DNA from: an uncultured Paracoccaceae bacterium
Lineage (GTDB): Bacteria > Pseudomonadota > Alphaproteobacteria > Rhodobacterales > Rhodobacteraceae
Direction of reading: 5' to 3'
Length of the DNA: 64,000 nt
Assembly: GCA_943787985.1 (NCBI GenBank)
Contig: CALSOO010000004.1
Coordinates: 1,116,001-1,180,000 of the forward strand
Within the stretch, counting starts at the first letter, position 1; each line of letters opens with the position of its first letter. A program made the translations under genes and the position numbers. Below are positions 27,007-35,809 of this stretch, in pieces. The notes under the pieces are model-generated. The model had not been told where the DNA came from. It was given only the letters and a program-made list of their open reading frames with translations, and searched no databases.

Positions 27007-29115
27007 ATGCTTCTGCGCGAATTAACAGATCTGAACGTGCCGCTCGGGACCGATATTTCGGACCTTGCGTTGACGTGGGAGTCTCTGTTGACTCATTTAC
27101 CCGGATGGTTTTGGGCGATCGATGAGACCTACACCCTCACTTACCTGAGTGAGAATGTCGGCCGTGTCACGGGAACAGTTCCGGAGGATCTGATCGGGAT
27201 ATCCATTTTGGATCCCAGCTACGGCGATGTGCGCACTGAAGCCGGAATTCACGAGTATTACAAAGCGCTCAAAGCTCAGAAGCCCTTTCAGAACCTGTGC
27301 TATGAGCGCAATATGAAAGACGGCACACGCGTGATGTTGATGGACAGTGCCGTTCCTGTTTTTGACAGTGACGGCGTGTTTCGCGGCTTTCACGGGCTGA
27401 GCATTCACGTGAGCCACGCCACCGAAAAAGCGGGCGCGACATCGGGCCTGGTGTTTGGTCTGAAAACGCGCGCGGATGCTTTGGAAGAAGAGCTGTCGCG
27501 GCGCAATGCAGAACTTGAAGCCAACAACAAGTTGCAGAGTGAAGTGCTGGAGGCCATGGGCGAGGGGTTGATTGTGACGTCGCATGACGATCTTCTTGCG
27601 CACGAAAACACTGTAACTATGGTGAATCCTGCCTATCGCGCGCTGTTTGACTTGAGCGTCGAGGATGTCCATCGCGGCACACCTGTGCGCAACTTGGTCA
27701 GGATGTTGGTGGAACGCGGACACATCCCCGCAGATCAAGATGTCTTGCGGATATTTCAGGAGAACATTAAAGCAGGCCGCCCGGTTTTGATTGATATTCT
27801 CAGCCAAAAGCGCAGCTGTTCGGTGAAATCAGCCAAGCGTCGCAATGGGGGATACATTCTGGTTCACACGGACGTGACCGATTTGCGGGCGCAAAATGTT
27901 ATGCTGCAACAAGCGCGGGATGCAGCTGAAGTCGCGGCAGAGACAAAATCGAATTTCCTTGCGACGATGAGCCACGAAATTCGCACGCCCATGAATGGTA
28001 TCGTCGGTATGGTTGATATGCTCAGCGAGACCAAGCTTGCCCCCCAACAAGGCGAGTTCGTTGAGACAATCCGCTCCTCGGCGTTGGCCCTGACAAATCT
28101 GATTTCGGATATTCTGGATTTTTCAAAAATCGAAGCCGGACGTCTGGATCTGATTGAGGCGCCCTATGCCCTGCGTCCTTTGTTGGAAGAGATTTGCGGA
28201 TTGGTCCATCCTTTGGCGCATTCCAAAGGGTTGCGCACGTCTTTGACCGTGGCGCAGGATGTTCCCGAAGCCGTCATCGGCGACTCCTTCAGGCTGCGTC
28301 AGATTTTGCTGAACCTTCTTGGAAACGCGGTCAAGTTTTCGCAAGTGGGTTGTGTCACCCTGAACGTTTCAATTTGTCCGGAAAGCAAGATGATCTGTTT
28401 TGACGTGGCGGACACCGGTATGGGCATTCCTGCCGAGTTGCTGGATTATATTTTCACGCCGTTCGAACAAGTTGACGCGGGGCTGCGACGTGGCTTTGAA
28501 GGGTCGGGTTTGGGGCTGGCCATCACACGCAGTTTGACCGACGCAATGCAGGGCATTGTTTCTGTGACGTCCGAAGTGAATTTCGGCTCGACTTTCAGGG
28601 TTGAATTGCCATTGCCAACCGCGCAATTCACGCCGCGTGCCAAACCCTTTCAACCCGCAAAAATCAGCAGTGATTTGACGGGTATTCGGATTTTGGTGGC
28701 AGAAGACAATCGGACAAACCAGTTGGTTGTGCGGCGGATGCTGGAACGGGCAGGGGTAGAGATCACTTGCGCCAACAACGGTCAAGAAGCCTGCGACATT
28801 TATTTTTCGGCAAAATTCGATCTGGTTTTGATGGATCTCTCCATGCCAAAGATGAGCGGGCTGGAGGCCTGTACCGCAATCCGGGCATTCGAGGCTGAAA
28901 AAAGTCTGCCAAAGTGTCCAATCGTGGCTTTGACGGGCAATGCGTTTGATCGTGATCGGGCTGCCGCAATGTGTGTGGGTATGAACGACTTCTTGGCCAA
29001 GCCGGTGCGCTTGCATCAGCTCATCAGTTGCCTTGAAACCAACTTACATCTGAACCCGATCGAAGCGGGGCCCGACATTGGGGCCCCCCTTGAGACGCGA
29101 TCAAACCAAAACTGA
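27007..29115 (+). CDS. Hybrid histidine kinase with PAS domains and receiver
   Basis: 702 residues, no membrane segments, so a soluble sensor. Two PAS-like domains (about 20-140 and 175-290) are followed by HisKA with His323 in ATMSHEIRTPMNGIVGM, a HATPase domain (LLNLLGNAVKFS, DTGMGIP, GSGLGLAI) and a C-terminal receiver with Asp610 in LVLMDLSMPKMSG. The receiver may pass phosphate to a separate Hpt protein not present here. It lies on the opposite strand between ilvH and ilvB and its last 15 bp overlap the end of ilvB. What it senses is unknown. Confidence 0.9.
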   Translation: MLLRELTDLNVPLGTDISDLALTWESLLTHLPGWFWAIDETYTLTYLSENVGRVTGTVPEDLIGISILDPSYGDVRTEAGIHEYYKALKAQKPFQNLCYERNMKDGTRVMLMDSAVPVFDSDGVFRGFHGLSIHVSHATEKAGATSGLVFGLKTRADALEEELSRRNAELEANNKLQSEVLEAMGEGLIVTSHDDLLAHENTVTMVNPAYRALFDLSVEDVHRGTPVRNLVRMLVERGHIPADQDVLRIFQENIKAGRPVLIDILSQKRSCSVKSAKRRNGGYILVHTDVTDLRAQNVMLQQARDAAEVAAETKSNFLATMSHEIRTPMNGIVGMVDMLSETKLAPQQGEFVETIRSSALALTNLISDILDFSKIEAGRLDLIEAPYALRPLLEEICGLVHPLAHSKGLRTSLTVAQDVPEAVIGDSFRLRQILLNLLGNAVKFSQVGCVTLNVSICPESKMICFDVADTGMGIPAELLDYIFTPFEQVDAGLRRGFEGSGLGLAITRSLTDAMQGIVSVTSEVNFGSTFRVELPLPTAQFTPRAKPFQPAKISSDLTGIRILVAEDNRTNQLVVRRMLERAGVEITCANNGQEACDIYFSAKFDLVLMDLSMPKMSGLEACTAIRAFEAEKSLPKCPIVALTGNAFDRDRAAAMCVGMNDFLAKPVRLHQLISCLETNLHLNPIEAGPDIGAPLETRSNQN

Positions 29116-30852
29116 TCCTTTTGCGTCGATAACGCCCTGGGTGTCTGCTTCGCCCAACAACATTTCATTGTGCGCCTTGCCTGACGGGATCATCGGGAAG
29201 CAGTTTTCATGCTTCTCGACGAGGCAATCAAACAAAACCGGCCCGTCGTGGTTGAGCATTTCCATGATCGCATCGTCCAGATCATCAGGATCGGAACAAA
29301 TGATACCCTTTGCGCCGAATGCTTCCGCCAATTTCACAAAGTCCGGCAGGCTTTCGGACCAGCTGGACGAATACCGTTCGCCGTGCAGCAATTCCTGCCA
29401 CTGACGCACCATACCAAGCCGCTCGTTGTTCAGGATAAACTGTTTTACGGGCAGGTTGTATTGCATCGCTGTGCCAAGCTCTTGCATGTTCATCAACCAG
29501 CTGGCTTCTCCGGCGACGTTGATCACCAGCGCGTCGGGGTGCCCCATTTGCACGCCGATAGATGCAGGGAAACCATAACCCATGGTCCCCAACCCCCCTG
29601 ACGTCATCCAGCGGTTGGGATCTTCAAAACCCAAATACTGCGCGGCCCACATCTGGTGCTGGCCCACTTCCGTACAAATGTAGCGATCGTGATCTTTTGT
29701 AAGTGCTTCGAGGCGCTCAAGCGCATATTGCGGCTTGATCACTTTACCAGCCTGTTGGAATTTCAGGCAATCGACCTTCTTCCACTCGTTGATCTGGTTC
29801 CACCACGTGCCAACAGCATCGGCGTTGGTTTTGCGTCCGCGTGATTTCCAGATCTTCAGAATGTCTTCGAGCACATGGCCCACGTCCCCGACAATCGGAA
29901 TGTCGACGCGGATCACTTTGTTGATTGACGAAGGGTCGATGTCGATGTGCGCTTTGGTCGAATTCGGGCTGAAGGCGTCCAGCCGCCCAGTGATCCTGTC
30001 ATCAAAGCGCGCGCCGATATTGATCATCAAATCGCAGTCATGCATCACCATGTTGGCTTCGTACAGGCCATGCATGCCCAACATGCCAAGCCAGTTTTCA
30101 CCCGACGCGGGATAGGCGCCAAGGCCCATCAAAGTCGACGTGATCGGGAAGTTTGTGGCGGCCACCAGTTCGCGCAGCAATTGGCTGGCTGCAGGACCCG
30201 AGTTGATCACGCCGCCACCTGTATAAAACACAGGTTTCTTCGCTTTTTCGATGGCTGCGACCAATTCTTCGATCTCTTGCATGTCGCCTTTGAGCTTGGG
30301 TTGGTAATGCGAGGTCGAGGGTTTCTTTTCGGTGTAGGATCCGTTGGCGAACTGGACGTCCTTGGGGATGTCCACAAGCACGGGACCCGGACGGCCGGAC
30401 GTGGCCACGTGGAAGGCTTCGTGCAAAACACCGGACAATGCGTCGGTCTCTTTCACCAGCCAGTTGTGTTTGGTGCACGGACGGGTGATGCCGACGGTGT
30501 CTGCTTCCTGGAACGCGTCCGAGCCGATCATGAAGGTCGGCACCTGACCCGTCAAAACGATGATCGGGATGCTGTCCATCAAGGCGTCTGTCAAACCGGT
30601 CACAGCGTTTGTCGCGCCGGGCCCGGAGGTCACAAGGCAGACACCCGGTTTACCTGTTGAGCGCGCATATCCTTCGGCAGCATGCACAGCCCCTTGTTCG
30701 TGGCGCACAAGAATGTGTTTGATGTGGTTCTGTTGGAAAATTTCGTCGTAAATCGGTAGCACAGCACCACCAGGATATCCGAATACCGTGTCCACACCCT
30801 GATCTATGAGGGCTTGAACAACCATTTTCGCTCCGGTCATTTGGCGTGTCAT
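29101..30852 (-). CDS. ilvB: Acetolactate synthase large (catalytic) subunit
   Basis: 583 residues. Condenses two pyruvates (or pyruvate and 2-oxobutyrate) with thiamine diphosphate, the committed step of branched-chain amino acid synthesis. Landmarks are the catalytic Glu in VRHEQGAVHAAEGYA, the FAD-binding middle domain (GRFDDRITG), and the TPP motif starting GGLGTMGYGFPASIG with GEASWLMNMQELGTA. The leader region 42-142 bp upstream carries a leader peptide, an antiterminator and a terminator, so expression is probably controlled by attenuation. The start ATG 30852 is followed by MTRQMTGAKMVVQALID, the usual N-terminus. Confidence 0.96.
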   Translation of the reverse strand: MTRQMTGAKMVVQALIDQGVDTVFGYPGGAVLPIYDEIFQQNHIKHILVRHEQGAVHAAEGYARSTGKPGVCLVTSGPGATNAVTGLTDALMDSIPIIVLTGQVPTFMIGSDAFQEADTVGITRPCTKHNWLVKETDALSGVLHEAFHVATSGRPGPVLVDIPKDVQFANGSYTEKKPSTSHYQPKLKGDMQEIEELVAAIEKAKKPVFYTGGGVINSGPAASQLLRELVAATNFPITSTLMGLGAYPASGENWLGMLGMHGLYEANMVMHDCDLMINIGARFDDRITGRLDAFSPNSTKAHIDIDPSSINKVIRVDIPIVGDVGHVLEDILKIWKSRGRKTNADAVGTWWNQINEWKKVDCLKFQQAGKVIKPQYALERLEALTKDHDRYICTEVGQHQMWAAQYLGFEDPNRWMTSGGLGTMGYGFPASIGVQMGHPDALVINVAGEASWLMNMQELGTAMQYNLPVKQFILNNERLGMVRQWQELLHGERYSSSWSESLPDFVKLAEAFGAKGIICSDPDDLDDAIMEMLNHDGPVLFDCLVEKHENCFPMIPSGKAHNEMLLGEADTQGVIDAKGSVLV

Positions 30853-30893
30853 CTTTAGTGCTCCGTTTAAAGAAGTTTCGGTTTCATTTACGC

Positions 30894-30921
30894 AAAAAAA
30901 AGCCCCCGAGGTGTCGGGGGC
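30894..30921 (-). terminator. Rho-independent attenuator terminator in the ilvB leader
   Basis: Read on the minus strand, GCCCCCGA-CACC-TCGGGGGC (30921 to 30902) forms an 8-bp GC-rich stem with a 4-nt loop, immediately followed by eight U residues (30901 to 30894). It lies 42 bp before the ilvB start, upstream of the gene rather than behind one, which is the position of an attenuator. Confidence 0.9.
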
Positions 30922-30962
30922 GCATGGGTTCCAATCTGGATGTCCGTTACCGGCCCATGCGC
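30920..30962 (-). promoter_or_regulatory. Antiterminator pairing in the ilvB leader
   Basis: On the minus strand GCGCATGGG (30962-30954), inside the last codons of the leader peptide, is perfectly complementary to CCCATGCGC (30928-30920), which overlaps the base of the terminator stem. Forming this 9-bp helix would block the terminator; a ribosome reaching the leader stop codon would cover the first arm and allow termination. Confidence 0.7.
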
Positions 30963-30994
30963 TTTCGATCTACAATGACGACTAGTGCGTTCAT
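30947..30994 (-). CDS. ilv leader peptide (15 residues, LVVIV run)
   Basis: ATG 30994 to TAA 30947 encodes MNALVVIVDRKRMGR. Five consecutive branched-chain residues (Leu-Val-Val-Ile-Val) are the hallmark of leader peptides that sense charged tRNA for leucine, valine and isoleucine. AAAGGG lies nine bases before the ATG. Stalling at the LVVIV codons under starvation would leave the downstream arm (30962-30954) free to form the antiterminator. Too short to be found by ORF length, but the composition, position and linked RNA structures support it together. Confidence 0.8.
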   Translation of the reverse strand: MNALVVIVDRKRMGR

Positions 30995-31264
30995 AGCCTG
31001 AGGCCCTTTGGTTGCGTTTGGGGACATTATGAGCGACTCGCGTCAGCGTCAACAGGGCAATTGCGGTTTTTGTGTCGCAGCTTGTCGATTTTTTGAACAA
31101 TAGTTGCGCAATTTCACGTTTTGGCGTCACTTATTGAATTTTTTGCCGCTTTGAGGGTCATTGCGCGGCAGCGCGCTGTACTTTTGTACCAGTGTCTGCG
31201 CCGTCACAGCGGCCAAACTCTGGATATCCGGCACAGGCTGTTTGAATGAGACAGTATTATAACC

Positions 31265-31909
31265 TTACAGCGCGCTTCCGGTCCCTTGCAGCACGCCGTG
31301 CTCCATCGCGTAGCGCGTCAGTCCTGCGGTGGAGGAAATGCCGAGTTTGCGTTTGATGTTCTTGCGGTGCGTCTCGACCGTACGCACCGAGATGTCGAGC
31401 GTCAGGGCCACGTCCTTGTTGGATTTGCCCTTCGCCAATTGCAGCAATACTGTTTGCTCTCGCCCTGTCAGGGGATCCCTCAGGTTGCCCTGTTTCGGCT
31501 CCAGTGATCCGGCCGCGCCGGTACACAGGTATTTTTCTCCGCGCATGACACTGTCGATGGCCAGTTTGATTTCGTCCGTCGGAACGTCCTTGAGGATGTA
31601 CCCCATTGCACCGTGGTTCAGCGCCGACGAGATATATTCGGGACTGTCATGCATCGACAACACCAGCACCCGCGTTCCGGGCCGTTGTTCCAACACCATT
31701 TCTGTTGCCGTAAGCCCGCCCATTTCGGGCATGTTCAAATCCATCAGAATGACATCGGGGTTGAGTGTTTCCAACTGCTCGACCACGTCGCGCCCGTTGC
31801 CCAAGGTGCCCACGACCTCAAGCGTGTCGTAGCTTTCCAGAACAGACTGGATGCCTTGGGCGACCATCGGGTGGTCATCAACGATCAGGATGCGAATTGG
31901 GTGTGTCAT
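31265..31909 (-). CDS. NarL/FixJ-type response regulator
   Basis: 214 residues: a receiver domain with Asp57 in VILMDLNMPEMGG, acidic pair Asp11-Asp12 and Lys in GYILKDVPTDE, then a LuxR-type HTH (DPLTGREQTVLLQLAKGKSN, then VRTVETHRKNIKRKL). Its start overlaps the stop of the upstream kinase gene by ATGA. Together they form a two-component system next to, and divergent from, the TRAP operon, which is the likely target. The 270 bp between this gene and the ilv leader holds no gene I can support. Confidence 0.93.
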   Translation of the reverse strand: MTHPIRILIVDDHPMVAQGIQSVLESYDTLEVVGTLGNGRDVVEQLETLNPDVILMDLNMPEMGGLTATEMVLEQRPGTRVLVLSMHDSPEYISSALNHGAMGYILKDVPTDEIKLAIDSVMRGEKYLCTGAAGSLEPKQGNLRDPLTGREQTVLLQLAKGKSNKDVALTLDISVRTVETHRKNIKRKLGISSTAGLTRYAMEHGVLQGTGSAL

Positions 31910-33336
31910 GCGTGGGCTCTTGTGGTCATGGGTTCATCCGTTGAAGGGGGCAGCAAGTGGGTGAGGGGGACTGTGGCTTCGATGATGGTGCCTTTGCCGG
32001 CGGCCCGACTTGAGAGGATACGCAGGCTTCCGTCGAGTTGTTCGACCCGTTCTTGCATGTTGCGCAGGCCGATGCCGCTGGATTGTGTGCGTGTGTTGGG
32101 GTCAATCCCGTGTCCGTTGTCCGAGATGCGCAAGGTCGCCCCGCGCGTGTGTCCGCGCAGATCCAGCTTGACGTGGCTGGCGTTGGAATGGCGTTCGATG
32201 TTGGTCAGGGCCTCTTGAGCGATCCGGTAAAATGCGATTTTGGCGTTTTGGTCAAGCCGGTTGCGAAACACGACTGTGTCGAATTCGGTGTCGATGCCTG
32301 TGCGCACTTCAAAATCTTCGATCAGGGATTTGAGGGCAGGGCCCAAGCCAAGGTCATCCAGAACGCCGGGGCGCAGGTCCCGACTGATGCGGCGCACTTC
32401 GCTGATGGCTGTGCCAAGGTTGTCGATCCCTTGTTCCAGGGACTCTCCTGCATCGGGCCGTCCGTTGCTGAGACGGCGGCGCGCAGAATCCAGAGCAAAG
32501 CGCACCCCGACCAGAATTTGACTGATCCCGTCATGCAATTCACGCGCCACGCGCCCGCGTTCTTCTTCCTGGGCGTCAAATACCCGTTGCGTGAGCACTT
32601 TGAGTTTGGCATCCGCGAGCCTGCGTTCGCGCAGGTTGATGACCATGCCGGTGAGGAAAACTCCGACAATCGCCATCAGGGTGATCGCCAGAATATAGAC
32701 AAAGGTTTGTCGGATGCGCTCTTCGACCTCTGCGCGTGCGGTGGCCACGTTCGCCAGCACATCGTCAATAAACACCCCTGTGCCCACAGCCCATCGCCAT
32801 GAGGGAAAAGACGTCACATAAGTGATCATCTGCGCTTGGGTGCCGGTCGAGGGCTTGGCCCACAGATGCGTCAGGTATCCGTCGCCTTGACGGGCGATCT
32901 CGATCAGATTGTCGACAACCGCTGTGCCTTCACTGTCGGTTTCCCCTTTGAAGTTGCGGTTGATGCGTTCGGTTTGACGGGGGCTCACCAGATTGGTGCC
33001 ATCATAGTCATAGACAAAAAAGAACCCGTCATCGCCGTAGATCATCGCGGACAAGATCTGTTTGACCTGATCCTTTGCGTCCTGATCATCGGGGGCGGCA
33101 CTGCCGTAGATAAAGTAAAAGCCGTTGCGCGCTTGGGTGACGTAGTTGCGCAGCTCTGCTTTCTTGGCTTCGATCAGTTGTTTTTCGAGGGCTGCGATTT
33201 CGCGTTCTGCCAGTGCGCGGCTTTGGGCTGCAACGAGAAGCGCAATGGCCGCCACGGCCAGAATCAGTGGTACCGAGGCCAGCAAGGACAGCTTTTGAGC
33301 GTAAGTTATAGCAAAGACTGGCAGAAAACGGCGCAT
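31906..33336 (-). CDS. Cache-domain sensor histidine kinase (HisKA_3)
   Basis: 476 residues. Two membrane helices (about 17-35 and 210-232) flank a periplasmic single Cache domain (residues about 40-205; NGFYFIYGSAAPDDQ, FFVYDYDGTNLVSP, then WAVGTGVFIDDVL). The phosphoacceptor is the His of RVARELHDGISQILVG, typical of HisKA_3 kinases that pair with NarL-type regulators, and the HATPase shows DNGHGID and SSGIGLRNMQERV. Cache domains bind small organic acids, which fits control of the neighbouring TRAP uptake system. Confidence 0.92.
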   Translation of the reverse strand: MRRFLPVFAITYAQKLSLLASVPLILAVAAIALLVAAQSRALAEREIAALEKQLIEAKKAELRNYVTQARNGFYFIYGSAAPDDQDAKDQVKQILSAMIYGDDGFFFVYDYDGTNLVSPRQTERINRNFKGETDSEGTAVVDNLIEIARQGDGYLTHLWAKPSTGTQAQMITYVTSFPSWRWAVGTGVFIDDVLANVATARAEVEERIRQTFVYILAITLMAIVGVFLTGMVINLRERRLADAKLKVLTQRVFDAQEEERGRVARELHDGISQILVGVRFALDSARRRLSNGRPDAGESLEQGIDNLGTAISEVRRISRDLRPGVLDDLGLGPALKSLIEDFEVRTGIDTEFDTVVFRNRLDQNAKIAFYRIAQEALTNIERHSNASHVKLDLRGHTRGATLRISDNGHGIDPNTRTQSSGIGLRNMQERVEQLDGSLRILSSRAAGKGTIIEATVPLTHLLPPSTDEPMTTRAHA

Positions 33337-33459
33337 GACAGAATCGATACGCGGGAATCACACCGAATCAAAGTGCTTTGCCGTACGTCGTCCTCAAAAT
33401 GTGAGCATCAACAGGATCATAAAGCTTTTCTAGCGCTATCAGGGCGTTACTTTCGGACG

Positions 33460-33505
33460 ATCTACGCAGTAGTAGGTATTTCAAATCCGAACGATCTGCG
33501 TAGAT
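33460..33505. promoter_or_regulatory. Inverted repeat ATCTACGCAG / CTGCGTAGAT in the TRAP promoter region
   Basis: ATCTACGCAG (33460-33469) and its exact reverse complement CTGCGTAGAT (33496-33505) lie 83-128 bp upstream of the dctP start and 124-169 bp upstream of the divergent kinase gene. The spacing between centres is 36 bp. NarL-type regulators bind short inverted or repeated sites, so this is a plausible operator for the regulator encoded next door. No experimental support. Confidence 0.5.
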
Positions 33506-33587
33506 TGGCGACACTCGAAACGATCCGTCTGTGCGGGCGTGCCTAAGAGCGGGCTTTGCGTGGACATCATATCTGGGAGGATCACCT

Positions 33588-34680
33588 ATGGATCGTCGTT
33601 CATTTTTGAAGACATCTGCACTTGGCGGGACAGCTGCTGCTGCCGCAACGACACTGGCCGCGCCAGTTTACGCGCAAGGCAAGCGCACTTTGACAATGGT
33701 AACATCTTGGCCACGCGGGTTCGCGGTTCTGGATGATGCTGCGTCCTACATGGAAAAATTCGTGTCCGAGCTGTCTGACGGCAACTTGACCATCGACAAA
33801 AAAGCACCGGGCGAGCTGGTTGGCGCGTTGGAAGTGTTTGACGCGGTTTCTTCCGGTCAGGCCGACATGTACCACTCTGCTGACTACTACTTTCATCGGT
33901 CAGCACCCTGCGTTACGCGTATTTCACAGCTGTTCCATTCGGTGGCACAGCGCAAGAAGTGACCAACTGGTACGAGCACGGCGGCGGCCAACAGCTGCAC
34001 GACGAGCTGGGCGAAATCTTTAACCTCAAAGGTTTGCTGGCAGGTAACTCCGGTTCGCAGTCCGGTGGTTGGTTCCGCAACGAGATCAACTCTGCAGCGG
34101 ACTTCAACGGTCTGAAATTCCGTATGCCTGGTCTGGGCGGCAAAGTTCTGGGTAAATTGGGCGCATCTGTTCAAAACATCCCGGGCGGCGAACTGTACCA
34201 AGCGCTTGTCTTCGGGCGCTCTGGACGGTCTGGAGTGGGTTGGTCCCAATGCGGACGAACGCGCCGGCTTCCAGGAAGTTGCAAAAGTGTACTACACAGC
34301 TGGTTTCCACGAGCCGGGGTCCGCTTTGGCGTCTTCCGTCAACCTCGACGTTTGGAACGACCTGACACCACAGCACCAGTCCATCCTGCAAAACGCATCA
34401 CGCGCCACAACGCACGTGCAGTTGGCAGAAACCCTGTCCAACAACGGTGCCGCATTGGCTCGTCTTGCAGCAGCAAGGTGTAAAAACATTGCAGTTCTCT
34501 GACGATGTTTGGGACGCCTTCGGCGCCGCCTCCAAAGAGGTCATGGACGAAAACATGGGCGACGAATTGTTCGCAAAAATCCGTGAGTCGTTCGAGACAT
34601 CCCTGGCGTCTTCCGCAAGCTGGATCAACAAGTCAGACGGCTTCTACGTACAGCAGCGCATCCGCGTTCTGGGCGAGTAA
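33588..34680 (+). pseudogene. dctP: TRAP transporter substrate-binding protein, frameshifted
   Basis: Starts ATG 33588 behind GGGAGG with a twin-arginine-type signal (MDRRSFLKTSALGG...). Across four reading-frame changes the whole protein (about 360 residues) can be read: ADMYHSADYYF / HPAYAYFTAVPFGGTA / GGWFRNEINSAADFNGLKFR / ALDGLEWVGPNADERAGF / ending VQQRIRVLGE. Each change is explained by one extra base, near 33894 (C), 33912 (T), 34206 (T) and 34465 (T). The family resembles TakP/TtaP-type proteins that bind 2-oxo acids. As written the gene makes only about 125 residues. Either a decaying gene or clustered sequencing error; the codon content is otherwise undamaged. Confidence 0.75.
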
Positions 34681-34701
34681 GCCTTTTCTAGAGAAACCAG
34701 A

Positions 34702-34729
34702 GGGCCCCTGACATTTCGGGGGCCCTTTT
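34702..34729 (+). terminator. Hairpin terminator between dctP and dctQ
   Basis: GGGCCCC (34702-34708) pairs with GGGGCCC (34719-34725) around a 10-nt loop, followed by TTTT. A weak terminator between the binding-protein gene and the permease genes is common in transport operons and sets a higher level of the binding protein. Confidence 0.75.
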
Positions 34730-34806
34730 GACTGGCAACAAAGTTTCAGGTGTGCACCGCCTGACAAAAGAGTGCATGGCCCAAAACGGGTTCGAAGGGG
34801 GACATC

Positions 34807-35744
34807 ATGGGAACTGAAGGCGTCGTGTCATTTGGACAGCTGATGACGGGCATCGGCTCGGGTATCTTATGGGTACTGACAGAGCTTGTTATGGCATTTT
34901 ACAACTTCGCTTATGCGATCACGCATCCGGGCTGTGGCTGGACTGGATCGCAAGGAAGCGCGTGATGCGTTTCGTCTACTACGGCGGCTCTACCGAGTTC
35001 TTTTTCGTCATTTTCGCCGTTGTGCTGGTCATCACGGCCTATGGCATCTGGCGCAATGCGTTCATGTGGGGCGTCGTGCGCGTCCTTGAAGGGTTTGCCA
35101 ACGGCATGGGCCGCTTGTTCGCATGGGCCGGCCTTTTGATGGTGCTCCAGCAGATCATCATCGTCTTCATGCAGCGTATCTTCACGCGCCCTGATATTTC
35201 CTTTGGCTTCGGTATTCCGCTTGCAATTCGACATTTCGTGGTTTGCCGAAGAACTCAAGCTTTACAATGCGTTGGTCGTCTGTCTTTGCGTCACCTACAC
35301 CTTCGTTCAGGGCGGCCACGTGCGCGTTGATCTGGTCTATTCCGCGGTGCAAATTCCGCACCAAAAAGGTCATCGACATGTTCGGCGCGCTCTTCTTTAT
35401 GATGCCGGCGGCTGTGTTGACTGGATGTATGGCTGGTACTTTATGTGGCGTCACCTGATTGTGCCGAAACCAGTCCGCCTCGGACACATTGGACCGGTTG
35501 CTGCTCAAATCCCGCGCCATGCGCTGGAACGTGGAAACCATCGGCTTTTCGCCCAACGGCTTTACCGGCTACTTCTTGTTCAAAATCCTGTTGGTGCTCT
35601 TTACCGCATTGGTCTTTGTGCACGCGATCGCGTTTTTCTACCGCTCCTATCTTGAGTGGAAAGAGGGCGAAGAGAGCGAAGGCAAATACCTTGACCGTGA
35701 CACACTTGGGCGAGGGCGAAGAAGCCTATGAGGGGACACACTAA
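34807..35744 (+). pseudogene. dctQ: TRAP transporter small permease, frameshifted
   Basis: From ATG 34807 the pieces of a DctQ protein can be followed through six single-base frame changes: a missing base near 34930, extra bases near 35221 (T), 35350 (C) and 35467 (A), a missing base near 35421, and an extra T near 35706. The restored sequence has the expected membrane segments (FFFVIFAVVLVITAYGIW, LFAWAGLLMVLQQIIIVFM, LYNALVVCLCVTYTFVQGGH, VIDMFGALFFMMPAAVL, FKILLVLFTALVFVHAIAFF) and ends GEGEEAYEGTH. The family's QGGHVRVDLVY motif is intact. As written it yields only about 50 N-terminal residues. Confidence 0.72.
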
Positions 35745-35809
35745 TGGTGCGTTTTCAACAAATTAAGGGCCCCGCAGCGGTGTCCGAAGACGTGACGGGG
35801 AATACATAA
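35744..35809 (+). CDS. Possible 21-residue bridging ORF between dctQ and dctM
   Basis: The ORF MVRFQQIKGPAAVSEDVTGN(T) starts in a TAATG overlap with the dctQ stop and ends in a TAATG overlap with the dctM start. A tiny ORF fitting exactly between two stop/start junctions may carry ribosomes from one permease gene to the next. It has no ribosome-binding site of its own and no known relatives; it may be chance. Confidence 0.3.
   Translation: MVRFQQIKGPAAVSEDVTGNT

Noticed and set aside
30888-31130. 80-codon minus-strand frame across the ilv leader
   Set aside because: It runs through the terminator and the poly-U tract; the 15-codon leader in another frame has the relevant composition and position.
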